Source: Schaalia sp. JY-X169 (GTDB taxonomy: Bacteria; Actinomycetota; Actinomycetes; Actinomycetales; Actinomycetaceae). Taken from it: 64,000 nucleotides of DNA. The position numbers were made by a program, and so were the translations under genes. This document shows, in pieces, positions 32,996-40,748 of this stretch (positions are counted from its first letter, which is position 1; each line of letters opens with the position of its first letter). The notes beneath the pieces were generated by a model. That model made no database searches and was not told where the DNA came from. It saw only the letters and a list, made by a program, of their open reading frames with translations. Where the stretch lies: contig NZ_CP059675.1 of NCBI RefSeq assembly GCF_014069575.1, forward strand, positions 2,318,168 through 2,382,167, written 5' to 3'.

Positions 32996-34636
32996 CTAGA
33001 CCTCCTCTGGGATCATTGAGATCGCGCCGCACGGGCACTCTTCAGCGCAAAGACCGCAGCCCTTGCAGTAGTCGTACTTGAACTCGTACTCCCCCGGCTT
33101 CAGTTTGGTGATGGCGTTGTCTGGGCAAACCCCGAAGCAGTTGTCGCAACCAAAGCAGTTGCCGCATGACATGCAACGTCGAGCTTCAAAGACCGCGGAT
33201 TCCTCATCTAGACCTTGAACGACCTCGTCGAAAGTTGACGAGCGGCGCGCGCCTTCAATCCTCTGCCGCACCTGCTTGGGAGCATCCGCGTAATACCAGG
33301 TGTTCATGCGCCCAAGTGTCGCTACGGGGTGCTTTTCCGGGGCCGTGTAATGTCCGCCGCGCAGGTAGGCATCGATGTAGCGCGCGGCCTTCTTGCCATG
33401 TCCGATCGCGACGGTCACCGTGCGCTCGGAAGGCACCATGTCGCCGCCAGCGAAGACACCCTGCAGTCCGGTCATCATTTGGGAGTTGACCTTGACGACT
33501 CCGTCCTCGATCTCAATCGAATCAACATTCTCCATGAGACTGAGGTCAGCCTCTTGCCCCAGCGCCATGATGAGGGAGTCGGCACCAAGTTCTTCGGTTT
33601 CGCCCGTCGGCTGGGGGAAGCCCTTGTCATCAAGCTCCATCTTTTCAATGGTGATCGAGCCGCCATCGACATGCTTGACGGTGGAAAGCCAGCGCATCAT
33701 GATGCCCTCTTCTTCGGCCTCTGCAACCTCGGAATCGTGGGCGGGCATCTTGTCGCGCGTGCGGCGGTAGAGGATGACGGCCTCTTCAGCACCCAGACGC
33801 TTGGCTGTACGAGCCGCGTCAACCGCCGTGTTACCCCCACCGTAGACGACCACCCTGCGACCCAGAAGCGGCTTCTCACCGACCTCAGTATCCGCCAGCA
33901 TGGTCACTGCATCCATGATTTTCGCTGACTCGCCGGCGGGGATGTGCGCGCGACGCCCAATGTGGGCACCCACGGCCACGAAGACAGCGTCATACTGCTT
34001 CGCTGCGGCCTCGACATCTTCAACTTTGGAGTTGAACTCGAAATGGACACCCATTTCACGAATGCGTTCTACTTCCGCATCAAGGATCTCGCGTGGCAGA
34101 CGGTACTTGGGAATTCCAAAACGCATCATTCCACCCGCCATGGGCCCTGCGTCCTTGACCGTGACACGGTGTCCAAGCCTGCGGAGGTGATACGCAGCGG
34201 AAAGCCCAGATGGTCCAGCACCAATCACCAGGACACGTTTGCCAGTCGGCGGGGCGGTTACAGAAATCTTCCAACCCTCTTCGATTGCCTTGTCACCAAG
34301 GAAGCGCTCAATGGAGTTGATCCCCACGGCCTCGTCCACAAACCCGCGGTTACACACCGTCTGGCAGGGGTGGTAGCAAACGCGTCCCATCACAGCGGGC
34401 AGAGGATTGTCGGACATGATCTGCCGCCAGGCGCCCTCGTAGTCACCTTCTTCGGCACGGTACAGCCACTGCTGAACGTTCTCACCAGCAGGGCAGCCCT
34501 GGTTGCAGGGAGGAAGCAGGTCGACGTAGATGGGACGCTCGCTGCGCCAGGATCCGGTCTCATTCAGAAGCGAGGAACCGACCTCCAGAGTGATTGCGAA
34601 CGGTTCGGTCGCGGGACGTGGGTCAACGGTTGTCAT
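32996..34636 (-). CDS. GltD-like NAD(P)H oxidoreductase fused to 2x[4Fe-4S] ferredoxin domain
   Basis: A 546-residue protein. An N-terminal Cys-rich region (CNQGC, CYHPCQTVC) matches the iron-sulphur domain of glutamate synthase small subunits. Two dinucleotide folds follow: GAGPSGLSAAYHL (~138, FAD) and YGGGNTAVDAARTAKRL (~275, NAD(P)). The C-terminal ~80 residues carry two ferredoxin-type clusters (CGNCFGCDNCFGVCP and CKGCGLCAEECPCG). The gene begins 2 bp after porB. It probably replaces the separate delta (ferredoxin) subunit and passes electrons between the pyruvate oxidoreductase and NAD(P)H. That role is inference from position and domains. Confidence 0.85.
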   Translation of the reverse strand: MTTVDPRPATEPFAITLEVGSSLLNETGSWRSERPIYVDLLPPCNQGCPAGENVQQWLYRAEEGDYEGAWRQIMSDNPLPAVMGRVCYHPCQTVCNRGFVDEAVGINSIERFLGDKAIEEGWKISVTAPPTGKRVLVIGAGPSGLSAAYHLRRLGHRVTVKDAGPMAGGMMRFGIPKYRLPREILDAEVERIREMGVHFEFNSKVEDVEAAAKQYDAVFVAVGAHIGRRAHIPAGESAKIMDAVTMLADTEVGEKPLLGRRVVVYGGGNTAVDAARTAKRLGAEEAVILYRRTRDKMPAHDSEVAEAEEEGIMMRWLSTVKHVDGGSITIEKMELDDKGFPQPTGETEELGADSLIMALGQEADLSLMENVDSIEIEDGVVKVNSQMMTGLQGVFAGGDMVPSERTVTVAIGHGKKAARYIDAYLRGGHYTAPEKHPVATLGRMNTWYYADAPKQVRQRIEGARRSSTFDEVVQGLDEESAVFEARRCMSCGNCFGCDNCFGVCPDNAITKLKPGEYEFKYDYCKGCGLCAEECPCGAISMIPEEV

Positions 34637-34638
34637 CT

Positions 34639-36099
34639 CTACTTCTCCTCTTCATTCGAGGTGGCTTCTACGTCGCCCTCGTAGTTCGTGGTGCCGGGGT
34701 CGTGGACTCCGAACGTTTCAGTCTCGGGGTCGAGGACGGATGGCCCCGCTTCGATTCCTGAAGAATCAATGAGCACCTCGCTGCGTCGCTCCGCAAGCGG
34801 CTTGTCGGTTGCCGAACCGGATCCGGCCTTGGTGTGCGAGCGTCCCTGCGCACCACCAGCCTGCGAGCGGGCATCGCCCTCGAACTCGGGGCGCATGACG
34901 GTTGAGAAACTCTCTCCCTCAAGCTTGCTCTTCTTCCGCTTGCCGAATGCGGCCTCAACCTGGGCCCGCTTAGTTTCGGCAGTTGCCTGGCGGATGGAGT
35001 CGAAGCGCCCTTCAGGATCCTCAGGCGCATTGACAACGCGTTCGAGGACGTCCGAGTCCAACTTGTCTTCCTCGATCAGCCCGTAGCGGCGGATATTGCG
35101 GTCACAAATTGCCTGCAGGCGTGCCAGTGCCTCTTCGTCGCGTTCCGGGCGGAACAGGGATGCGAAGCGACGCTGGGATTTCAAGTACTCCTCGATTGGG
35201 GCGGGGCGGCGAATCTTCGATACTGAAGTGACTTCTCCGGCTTCGGCCTCGAACACTGGGAAGAACCCAGTTTGCGTCGCAAGTCTTGCCAGTTTGATCG
35301 TTTCGTTCGAGGGCGTCCCCCAGCCCAGCGGGCACGGTACCAACACGTGAATGTAGCGCGCCCCGCGGAACGTCATGGCCTTACGGACCTTGTATTCGAG
35401 GTCGCGCAGGTCAGCCACGGTAGCGGTCGCCACGTAGGGGATCTCATGGGCCATCGCAATGCGTGCCATGTCTTTGCCCTGGCCGAAGATGTTTCCCGGG
35501 TGCTCCCCCACTGCCTGGGTGGTTGCGGTGCGTGCGGTCGGGGGCGTGGCACCGGAACGTTGCACGCCGGTGTTCATGTAGGCCTCATTGTCGTAGCAGA
35601 TGTAGAGCACATCATCGTTGCGTTCAAACATGCCTGACAGGCAGCCCATGCCAATATCGACAGTTCCACCATCGCCGCCCTGCGCCACAACCCGGGTGTT
35701 TCGCCCCTTCGCTTTCATCGCCGCAGCCACCCCCGTCGCAACCGCCGGGGCGTTGCCGAACAGGGAGTGTAACCACGGAACAGTCCATGCTGACTCTGGG
35801 TAGGGGGTGGAGAACACCTCCAGGCATCCGGTGGCATTTACTGCAACCAGGTCACCATCGGTTTCCGCCATCGCCGTGTCGAGGGCATAGCGGGCGCCAA
35901 GCGCCTCACCGCAGCCCTGGCATGCGCGGTGACCGGAGGTGAGGGAGTTGTAGCGGTGAGGATCGGACTGTATCGACCTGTCGATCACCTCGGCAAGGCG
36001 GTTGCCCACGGCGTAGGAACCAACCTGATAGAACTTCACGTTGTCGCGGGAGGGAATCTCGGTCTCCCGCGTGGCAGGTATTCCTAGTTCAACCTTCAT
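34639..36099 (-). CDS. porB: Pyruvate/2-oxoacid:ferredoxin oxidoreductase beta subunit with long tail
   Basis: The TPP-binding subunit, 486 residues. CQGCGEALGARYALD holds the first cluster Cys pair; GDGGTVDIGMGCLSGMFERN and CYDNEAYMNTGVQRSG are the TPP/Mg2+ site. Ordinary PorB is about 300-330 residues: here residues ~340-486 are an extra, mostly polar region ending in a disordered Glu/Thr/Ser-rich tail. It makes acetyl-CoA with porA and porG products. porA stops 8 bp upstream. 2-oxoglutarate or another 2-oxoacid as substrate cannot be excluded. Confidence 0.88.
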   Translation of the reverse strand: MKVELGIPATRETEIPSRDNVKFYQVGSYAVGNRLAEVIDRSIQSDPHRYNSLTSGHRACQGCGEALGARYALDTAMAETDGDLVAVNATGCLEVFSTPYPESAWTVPWLHSLFGNAPAVATGVAAAMKAKGRNTRVVAQGGDGGTVDIGMGCLSGMFERNDDVLYICYDNEAYMNTGVQRSGATPPTARTATTQAVGEHPGNIFGQGKDMARIAMAHEIPYVATATVADLRDLEYKVRKAMTFRGARYIHVLVPCPLGWGTPSNETIKLARLATQTGFFPVFEAEAGEVTSVSKIRRPAPIEEYLKSQRRFASLFRPERDEEALARLQAICDRNIRRYGLIEEDKLDSDVLERVVNAPEDPEGRFDSIRQATAETKRAQVEAAFGKRKKSKLEGESFSTVMRPEFEGDARSQAGGAQGRSHTKAGSGSATDKPLAERRSEVLIDSSGIEAGPSVLDPETETFGVHDPGTTNYEGDVEATSNEEEK

Positions 36100-36107
36100 T
36101 GTCTTTC

Positions 36108-37367
36108 CTACCTTCCGAGAGCCGAGTCGGTACGTTCGCGAGCGAGGCGAACCAGGTTCTCTGCCGCGGGACCCGACTGACGTGATTCGGCTTCGCGAGC
36201 CAGTTCCTTGTCGACAAGCTCTTGGTCGAGGTCGAGGAATGTCAGTGGTTCCAGATCGTCCCGGGCAGCCTGGTCGATCATCTTGTGAAGTGAACGTTTC
36301 GTGATTGGGCGACCGCCCAGTCCGGCAATGACTTCAAAGAAGGACACGTCGCCGTCAGGTAGTGCGGGCCGCAGGTGAGCGCCGACAATGCCACCGATCC
36401 CGACGCTGAAAGCCTTCTCAACAACGATGACGCGGCTTATCCCAGCGAGAGCCTCACGGAGCGCTTCTGTCGGGAAGGGACGGAATGAGACGATGCCTAG
36501 GACTCCGATCTTCTCACCCTGTTCACGGCGCTCATCGACAACATCCTTGATGGTGCCAAGCACGGATCCGAGGGCGACGATCACCGTGTCCGCATCCTCC
36601 ATGCGGTATGGCTTCACCAGCCCGCCCGAGTCGCGTCCAAACAACTCTTTCCACTCCTCTTGGACCTGGGGAATGAGGTCGAGTGCCTGCATTTGCCGGT
36701 GGTGGGCCAGGTAGCGCACCTCCGTGTAAGCCTCTGGGCCAACCATGGCGCCGATCGAGAGAGGGTGTTTGGGGTCAAGCACTTGCCGTGGCTCGAATGG
36801 CGGCAGGAATGCGCGAATCTTTGCTTCTTCGGGAATGTCAACGACCTCAACTGCGTGGGTGAGGATGAACCCGTCCATGCACACCATGACAGGAAGTGAC
36901 AGTTCCTCGGCAATCTTGAAAGCCTGAACATGCAGGTCGGCCGCCTCTTGGTTGTCTTCAGCGTAGAGCTGCAACCACCCGGAATCCCTCTGGCTCATGG
37001 CGTCAGTGTGATCATTCCAGATGTTGATAGGTGCGCCGATGGCTCGGTTGGCGACAGTCATGACAATGGGCATTCCCAAGCCAGAGGCGTTGTAGACGGC
37101 CTCGGCCATGAACAAGAGGCCCTGTGATGCCGTCGCGGTGTACGTCCTCGCCCCTGCGGCGCTGGCGCCGATGCAGGCAGACATGGCGGCAAACTCCGAC
37201 TCAACGTTGATATATTCGCAGCCTTTGAGGACGTCGCGCTTCACCAGGTTAGAAAGCTCCTCAACAATGTGTGTTTGAGGGCTAATCGGGTAGGCGGCAA
37301 TCACCTCGGGGTGGCAGTGCGCGACCGTCTCAGCGACGGCCTTGGACCCCTCAATTTGCTTCCGCAT
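36108..37367 (-). CDS. porA: Pyruvate/2-oxoacid:ferredoxin oxidoreductase alpha subunit
   Basis: A 419-residue alpha subunit with the start GSKAVAETVAHCHPEVIAAYPISPQT typical of PorA domains I-II; TASQGLLFMAEAVYNASGLGMPIVM is near residue 85 and VVEKAFSVGIGGIVG near 325. It forms the substrate- and CoA-binding part of the enzyme. The start overlaps porG by 17 bp, indicating coupled translation. Confidence 0.92.
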   Translation of the reverse strand: MRKQIEGSKAVAETVAHCHPEVIAAYPISPQTHIVEELSNLVKRDVLKGCEYINVESEFAAMSACIGASAAGARTYTATASQGLLFMAEAVYNASGLGMPIVMTVANRAIGAPINIWNDHTDAMSQRDSGWLQLYAEDNQEAADLHVQAFKIAEELSLPVMVCMDGFILTHAVEVVDIPEEAKIRAFLPPFEPRQVLDPKHPLSIGAMVGPEAYTEVRYLAHHRQMQALDLIPQVQEEWKELFGRDSGGLVKPYRMEDADTVIVALGSVLGTIKDVVDERREQGEKIGVLGIVSFRPFPTEALREALAGISRVIVVEKAFSVGIGGIVGAHLRPALPDGDVSFFEVIAGLGGRPITKRSLHKMIDQAARDDLEPLTFLDLDQELVDKELAREAESRQSGPAAENLVRLARERTDSALGR

Positions 37368-37929
37368 CCGCGCTCTCCTTTACATAGTCGTAGGCCGCGC
37401 GGGCTGCGGCCGAGTTCGAGTCACCCAAACGCCCATGAAAGCGCTGCTTGATCGCGCCCTCGACACTGGCGATGTCTACCAGGCCAGTCAAAGCGGACAT
37501 GGCGCCCAGCAGGGCCGCGTTGGGAAGAGGACGTCCCAGGTGTTCGCGTGCCAGTTCTGAGGCCGGCACTGTTACCAAGTGGTCGGCATCCGTCTTACTG
37601 AGGACGTCCTCAAGCTCAAGTTCTTCAAGAGTCTTACTTGAGTTGATGAGGGCGTACCCGCCGGGCTTCAGTCCGGAGAAGACGTCCATGACCGTGAGCA
37701 GAGTGGGGTCCTGGACAATGATGATGTCGGGTTCGAGGACGGGTTCGCGACTGCGGATCTCCCTGTCCTCAACGCGGCAGTAGGAGACGACCGGCGCACC
37801 TGTGCGCTCGGAGCCAAACGATGGAAATGCCTGCGCGTGGTGGCCCTCGTGGAATGCGGCCATGGCGACTAGGTCAGAAGCCGTGACAACCCCTTGGCCC
37901 CCTCGCCCGTGGATTCTAATTTCAACCAT
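37351..37929 (-). CDS. porG: Pyruvate/2-oxoacid:ferredoxin oxidoreductase gamma subunit
   Basis: A 192-residue gamma subunit with RIHGRGGQGVVTASDLVAMA at the N-terminus and SFGSERTGAPVVSYCRV, both diagnostic of PorG/KorC. First gene of the por operon; its promoter should lie in the 37930-38050 region. An oxygen-sensitive fermentative enzyme in an actinobacterium points to anaerobic or facultative growth. Confidence 0.92.
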   Translation of the reverse strand: MVEIRIHGRGGQGVVTASDLVAMAAFHEGHHAQAFPSFGSERTGAPVVSYCRVEDREIRSREPVLEPDIIIVQDPTLLTVMDVFSGLKPGGYALINSSKTLEELELEDVLSKTDADHLVTVPASELAREHLGRPLPNAALLGAMSALTGLVDIASVEGAIKQRFHGRLGDSNSAAARAAYDYVKESADAEAN

Positions 37930-38319
37930 GTTTCAAATCTAGGAACATCGTGGCCTACGTGCACGCAATCACATTCGCAACTTTCAAATAGTGTTTGACC
38001 TGGGAGTTTGTATTTTACAACTTGGGCCTTACGTCCCAGATTGGCGCGGGTCCGCGCCGATAAACAAAAGGTCGGCGTTGGTAAACAACTCACAGCTCAC
38101 TGGCTGAGGCACACCCAAGTCCGCGGTCCCAAAACCGCATCACGACCATTTGGCTCCGCAAGCGACGGCCACCATCGCAGCCACTCCGTCCACAGCACAG
38201 CATTTCCGGTGGAATCCACAGGTGACCGCTTTGGTCCTTGTCCACTTGTTTGACGGATGGGACCATTTCTGAACCGTGACAATGGCTTGGTACTGGGCGA
38301 TAATCAGGAGATGGTGACA
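37930..38319. other. 390-bp divergent gap between porG and coiled-coil gene
   Basis: Holds the por promoter (A+T-rich stretch GTGTTTGACCTGGGAGTTTG near 37991) and the promoter of the coiled-coil gene. Frames on both strands across 38100-38280 have no recognisable product. I see no repeat of the families found in the convergent gaps. Confidence 0.5.
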
Positions 38320-38736
38320 ATGTCGGTGGAACTGGTGGCGATAATCGTCTCTGCGCTTGGGATAATCCTGACGCTAATTGGCACCATGGTGGGTTTCTCA
38401 TCTAGCCTCCGTACCGAGATGCGGGCTGGTGACCAAGCACTCCGGAACGAAATGGGTGCTATGCGCACCGAGTTGCGTGGCGAGATCCAAGCACTCGATA
38501 CCAACCTCCGCAAAGAAATCAAGGCCGTTGATACCAACCTCCAAGAACGAATCCAAACGCTCGACATTAGCCAACAGGCAAGAACCCAAGCACTGGAAGC
38601 CTCTCTCCGTGGTGAGATCGCGGAGTTTCGAATGGACACCAAAGCCGAGCTTCGTACTATCAACGAGCGCATCGATGCAACGAACGCGCGTATCGATCGT
38701 CTGTCCGACTCGTTGCGTGTCCCGGCAGCCTCATAG
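38320..38736 (+). CDS. Membrane-anchored hendecad coiled-coil protein, unrecognised
   Basis: A 138-residue protein: one N-terminal membrane segment (MSVELVAIIVSALGIILTL onward, residues 2-25) followed by about nine 11-residue repeats, such as LRGEIQALDTN, LRKEIKAVDTN and LQERIQTLDIS. This 11-residue period implies a right-handed coiled coil. The DNA repeats with a 33-bp period. ATG at 38320 is 9 nt after AGGAG (38306-38310); ATG 38311 and GTG 38314 are too close. No family recognised; it may tether or organise something at the membrane. It converges on dnaB. Confidence 0.72.
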   Translation: MSVELVAIIVSALGIILTLIGTMVGFSSSLRTEMRAGDQALRNEMGAMRTELRGEIQALDTNLRKEIKAVDTNLQERIQTLDISQQARTQALEASLRGEIAEFRMDTKAELRTINERIDATNARIDRLSDSLRVPAAS

Positions 38737-39055
38737 GCTCACAAGCACACCTGTATCGCCAGCAAGGCACAGCAGTAGGCATTTGTGAGGACCGGATCGC
38801 CGCGCGAACCCGATGCTCACCCCCACGCTCGCCCCCACAATGGCCGGAATGCGCGCAGCGGGGTCTTGAGGCCTGTCACCAAGGATCAGTGTCCAAGCAC
38901 TACGGAGCCAACTAGGGCATAGGGAGCCGAATGGGCCCGGTTTGAACGTCAATCACACTGTTATAGATGCCTAGTCGGCTCGCTAAGGCGCAATCGGCTC
39001 GCTAATGAGAATGGGGGTTGGTGGGTGTGGCGCCGGGCTGCGATCCCCTGGGGGC
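38737..39055. other. 319-bp convergent gap with 98-bp repeat and 19-bp-spaced units
   Basis: Between the 3' ends of the coiled-coil gene and dnaB. The first 150 bp show nothing recognisable. The rest holds the inverted copy of the 98-bp repeat (38889-38986) plus a further TCGGCTCGCTAA unit at 38994, 19 bp after the one at 38975. Confidence 0.7.
38889..38986 (-). repeat. 98-bp dispersed repeat, copy B
   Basis: Minus-strand copy of the element at 20437-20534, same length, no gaps, 76 of 98 positions identical. On the plus strand GGAGCC words lie at 38904 and 38923 (19 bp apart), and TCGGCTCGCTAA at 38975 and 38994 (19 bp apart, the second just outside the 98 bp). The two pairs point away from each other. 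Confidence 0.85.
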
Positions 39056-40408
39056 CTACCCGAACTCGCCCGGGTGCCTCGCCAAGTTGCCAAACCGGGC
39101 CTGGGCGCCCTGGAAGACAACTGGGATGGTATCGGTTGGACCATTGCGATGCTTCGCAACGATTATGTCGGCCTCACCAGGACGGTCCTCGGCATCATAG
39201 TAGTCGGGCCTATGCAACAGGAAAACCACGTCGGCATCCTGTTCCAGCGAACCGGATTCGCGTAGGTCAGCCATCATTGGCTTGTGATCACTGCGCTGCT
39301 CAGGTCCGCGATTCAACTGTGCTACAGCAATCACCGGGAGTTCCAGCTCCTTAGCCAGCAGTTTCAGCGAACGAGAGAATTCTGAAACCTCTTGCTGACG
39401 GGATTCAACCCTCTTGCCGCTGGACATCAGTTGCAGGTAGTCGAGGACCACAAGGCCCAGGTTGTGCTGTTGCTTGAGACGGCGGCACTTCGAGCGGATC
39501 TCCAGCATTGACATGTTCGGAGAATCATCAATATAGAGCGGTGCTGACGATACTTCACCCACACGTTTCGAGACCCTGGTCCAGTCGTCAGCTGTCATGT
39601 CACCCGAACGCATCTTCCCCAGAAAAACCCCCGTCTCCGCAGAAAGTAGGCGCATGGCTATCTCTGAACGCGACATTTCCAGACTGAACATGGCGGCCGC
39701 AATGTTGTTGTGAATGGCGGCGCTGCGACAGATGTCGAGGGCGAGAGTTGACTTACCCATTGCCGGACGCGCAGCGATAATGACCATCTGTCCGGGGTGA
39801 AGCCCCTGCGTCAAGGAATCAAGATCAGAAAACCCTGTAGGTACGCCCGTTAGCTTGTTCTTGTTGTTGGCTATCCGCTCGAGTTCGGTGAGGATGTCAT
39901 CCGACATCTCTCCTAGAGCAATGTAGTCCTGCTTCTGGCGCCCTTCGGCAACTGCGTGAACCTCGGCTTGAGCGGCATCCATGAGGTCGTCCACCTCGCC
40001 ACCGTCCTCGGAGTAACCGAGTTGGACAATGCGCGTCCCCGCACTAACTAGGCGCCGCAACATCGCCTTCTCACGGACGATCCGCGCATAGTGAGTCGCG
40101 TTCGCGGTTGTTGGAACGGATGCCGTAAGACTGTGGAGATACGCTCCCCCACCAATCCTCTTAAGAGCACCAGCTCGTTCCAGTTCCGCAGCGACGGTGA
40201 TTGGGTCGGCAGGTTCGCCCCGCGAATAGAGGTCGAGGATGGTGTTGTAGATAGTTTCATTCTGTGGCCGATAGAAATCGATCCCCGAGATGATCTCACC
40301 TATTTCACCGATCGCATCCTTGCTGAGCAGCATGGACCCAAGCACTGACTGCTCAGCCTCCAGCGCCTGAGGCGGGACACGATCAAAATCGCTCGGTGAG
40401 TTATCCAC
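39056..40408 (-). CDS. dnaB: Replicative DNA helicase
   Basis: Hexameric fork helicase, 450 residues. The N-terminal domain starts PPQALEAEQSVLGSMLLS. The RecA-like domain has Walker A ARPAMGKSTLALD, FSLEMSRSEIAMRL, Walker B LVVLDYLQLM and the terminal LNRGPEQRSDHKPMMADLRESG region. No intein is present. GTG at 40408 (VDNSPSDFD) has AGGAG 5 nt upstream; the longer frame to 40483 is rejected. Upstream lies a cluster of DnaA-box-like words. Confidence 0.96.
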   Translation of the reverse strand: MDNSPSDFDRVPPQALEAEQSVLGSMLLSKDAIGEIGEIISGIDFYRPQNETIYNTILDLYSRGEPADPITVAAELERAGALKRIGGGAYLHSLTASVPTTANATHYARIVREKAMLRRLVSAGTRIVQLGYSEDGGEVDDLMDAAQAEVHAVAEGRQKQDYIALGEMSDDILTELERIANNKNKLTGVPTGFSDLDSLTQGLHPGQMVIIAARPAMGKSTLALDICRSAAIHNNIAAAMFSLEMSRSEIAMRLLSAETGVFLGKMRSGDMTADDWTRVSKRVGEVSSAPLYIDDSPNMSMLEIRSKCRRLKQQHNLGLVVLDYLQLMSSGKRVESRQQEVSEFSRSLKLLAKELELPVIAVAQLNRGPEQRSDHKPMMADLRESGSLEQDADVVFLLHRPDYYDAEDRPGEADIIVAKHRNGPTDTIPVVFQGAQARFGNLARHPGEFG

Positions 40409-40706
40409 TGTTCTCCTGATCTCGCTTCTCAAAACCCGCAGGTTGTGGGAAAACTTCTTGATGCAAGCTCCAGACATCAACATGAACGATGCGTGACACC
40501 CTTGGGAACACTATGGGGCATCGGAAGTAATTTCCAATCCTCAATGTGGGTAGAGTGTGGAAAACCTGGGGATGTGAACAACTTATCGGTGGATTGTTTG
40601 TGGATTAGTTGTGGAAATAGGGTGGATGAGTGCGGGTGAACAGTTTTTCTAGCTTGGGTCCTCTGTGGCGTCATCTCGCGCCTAGATGGGTTCACACATA
40701 TCCACA
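40401..40706. promoter_or_regulatory. Cluster of DnaA-box-like words upstream of dnaB
   Basis: Near matches to TTATCCACA occur at 40401 (TTATCCACT), 40444 (TGTGGGAAA), 40556 (TGTGGAAAA), 40583 (TTATCGGTG), 40599 (TGTGGATTA), 40610 (TGTGGAAAT) and 40698 (ATATCCACA), on both strands in ~300 bp. None is a perfect consensus. The gap lies between the divergent dnaB and MATE genes. DnaA binding and control of dnaB are inference. Confidence 0.45.
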
Positions 40707-40748
40707 GTGTTGTTCACAAGCTGTGTAAAAGAACTGGAAGCAGAATTG

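Noticed and set aside
38097..38282. 61-residue minus-strand frame (MSRFRNGPIRQ...)
   Set aside because: No family, no ribosome site, lies in a divergent promoter gap.
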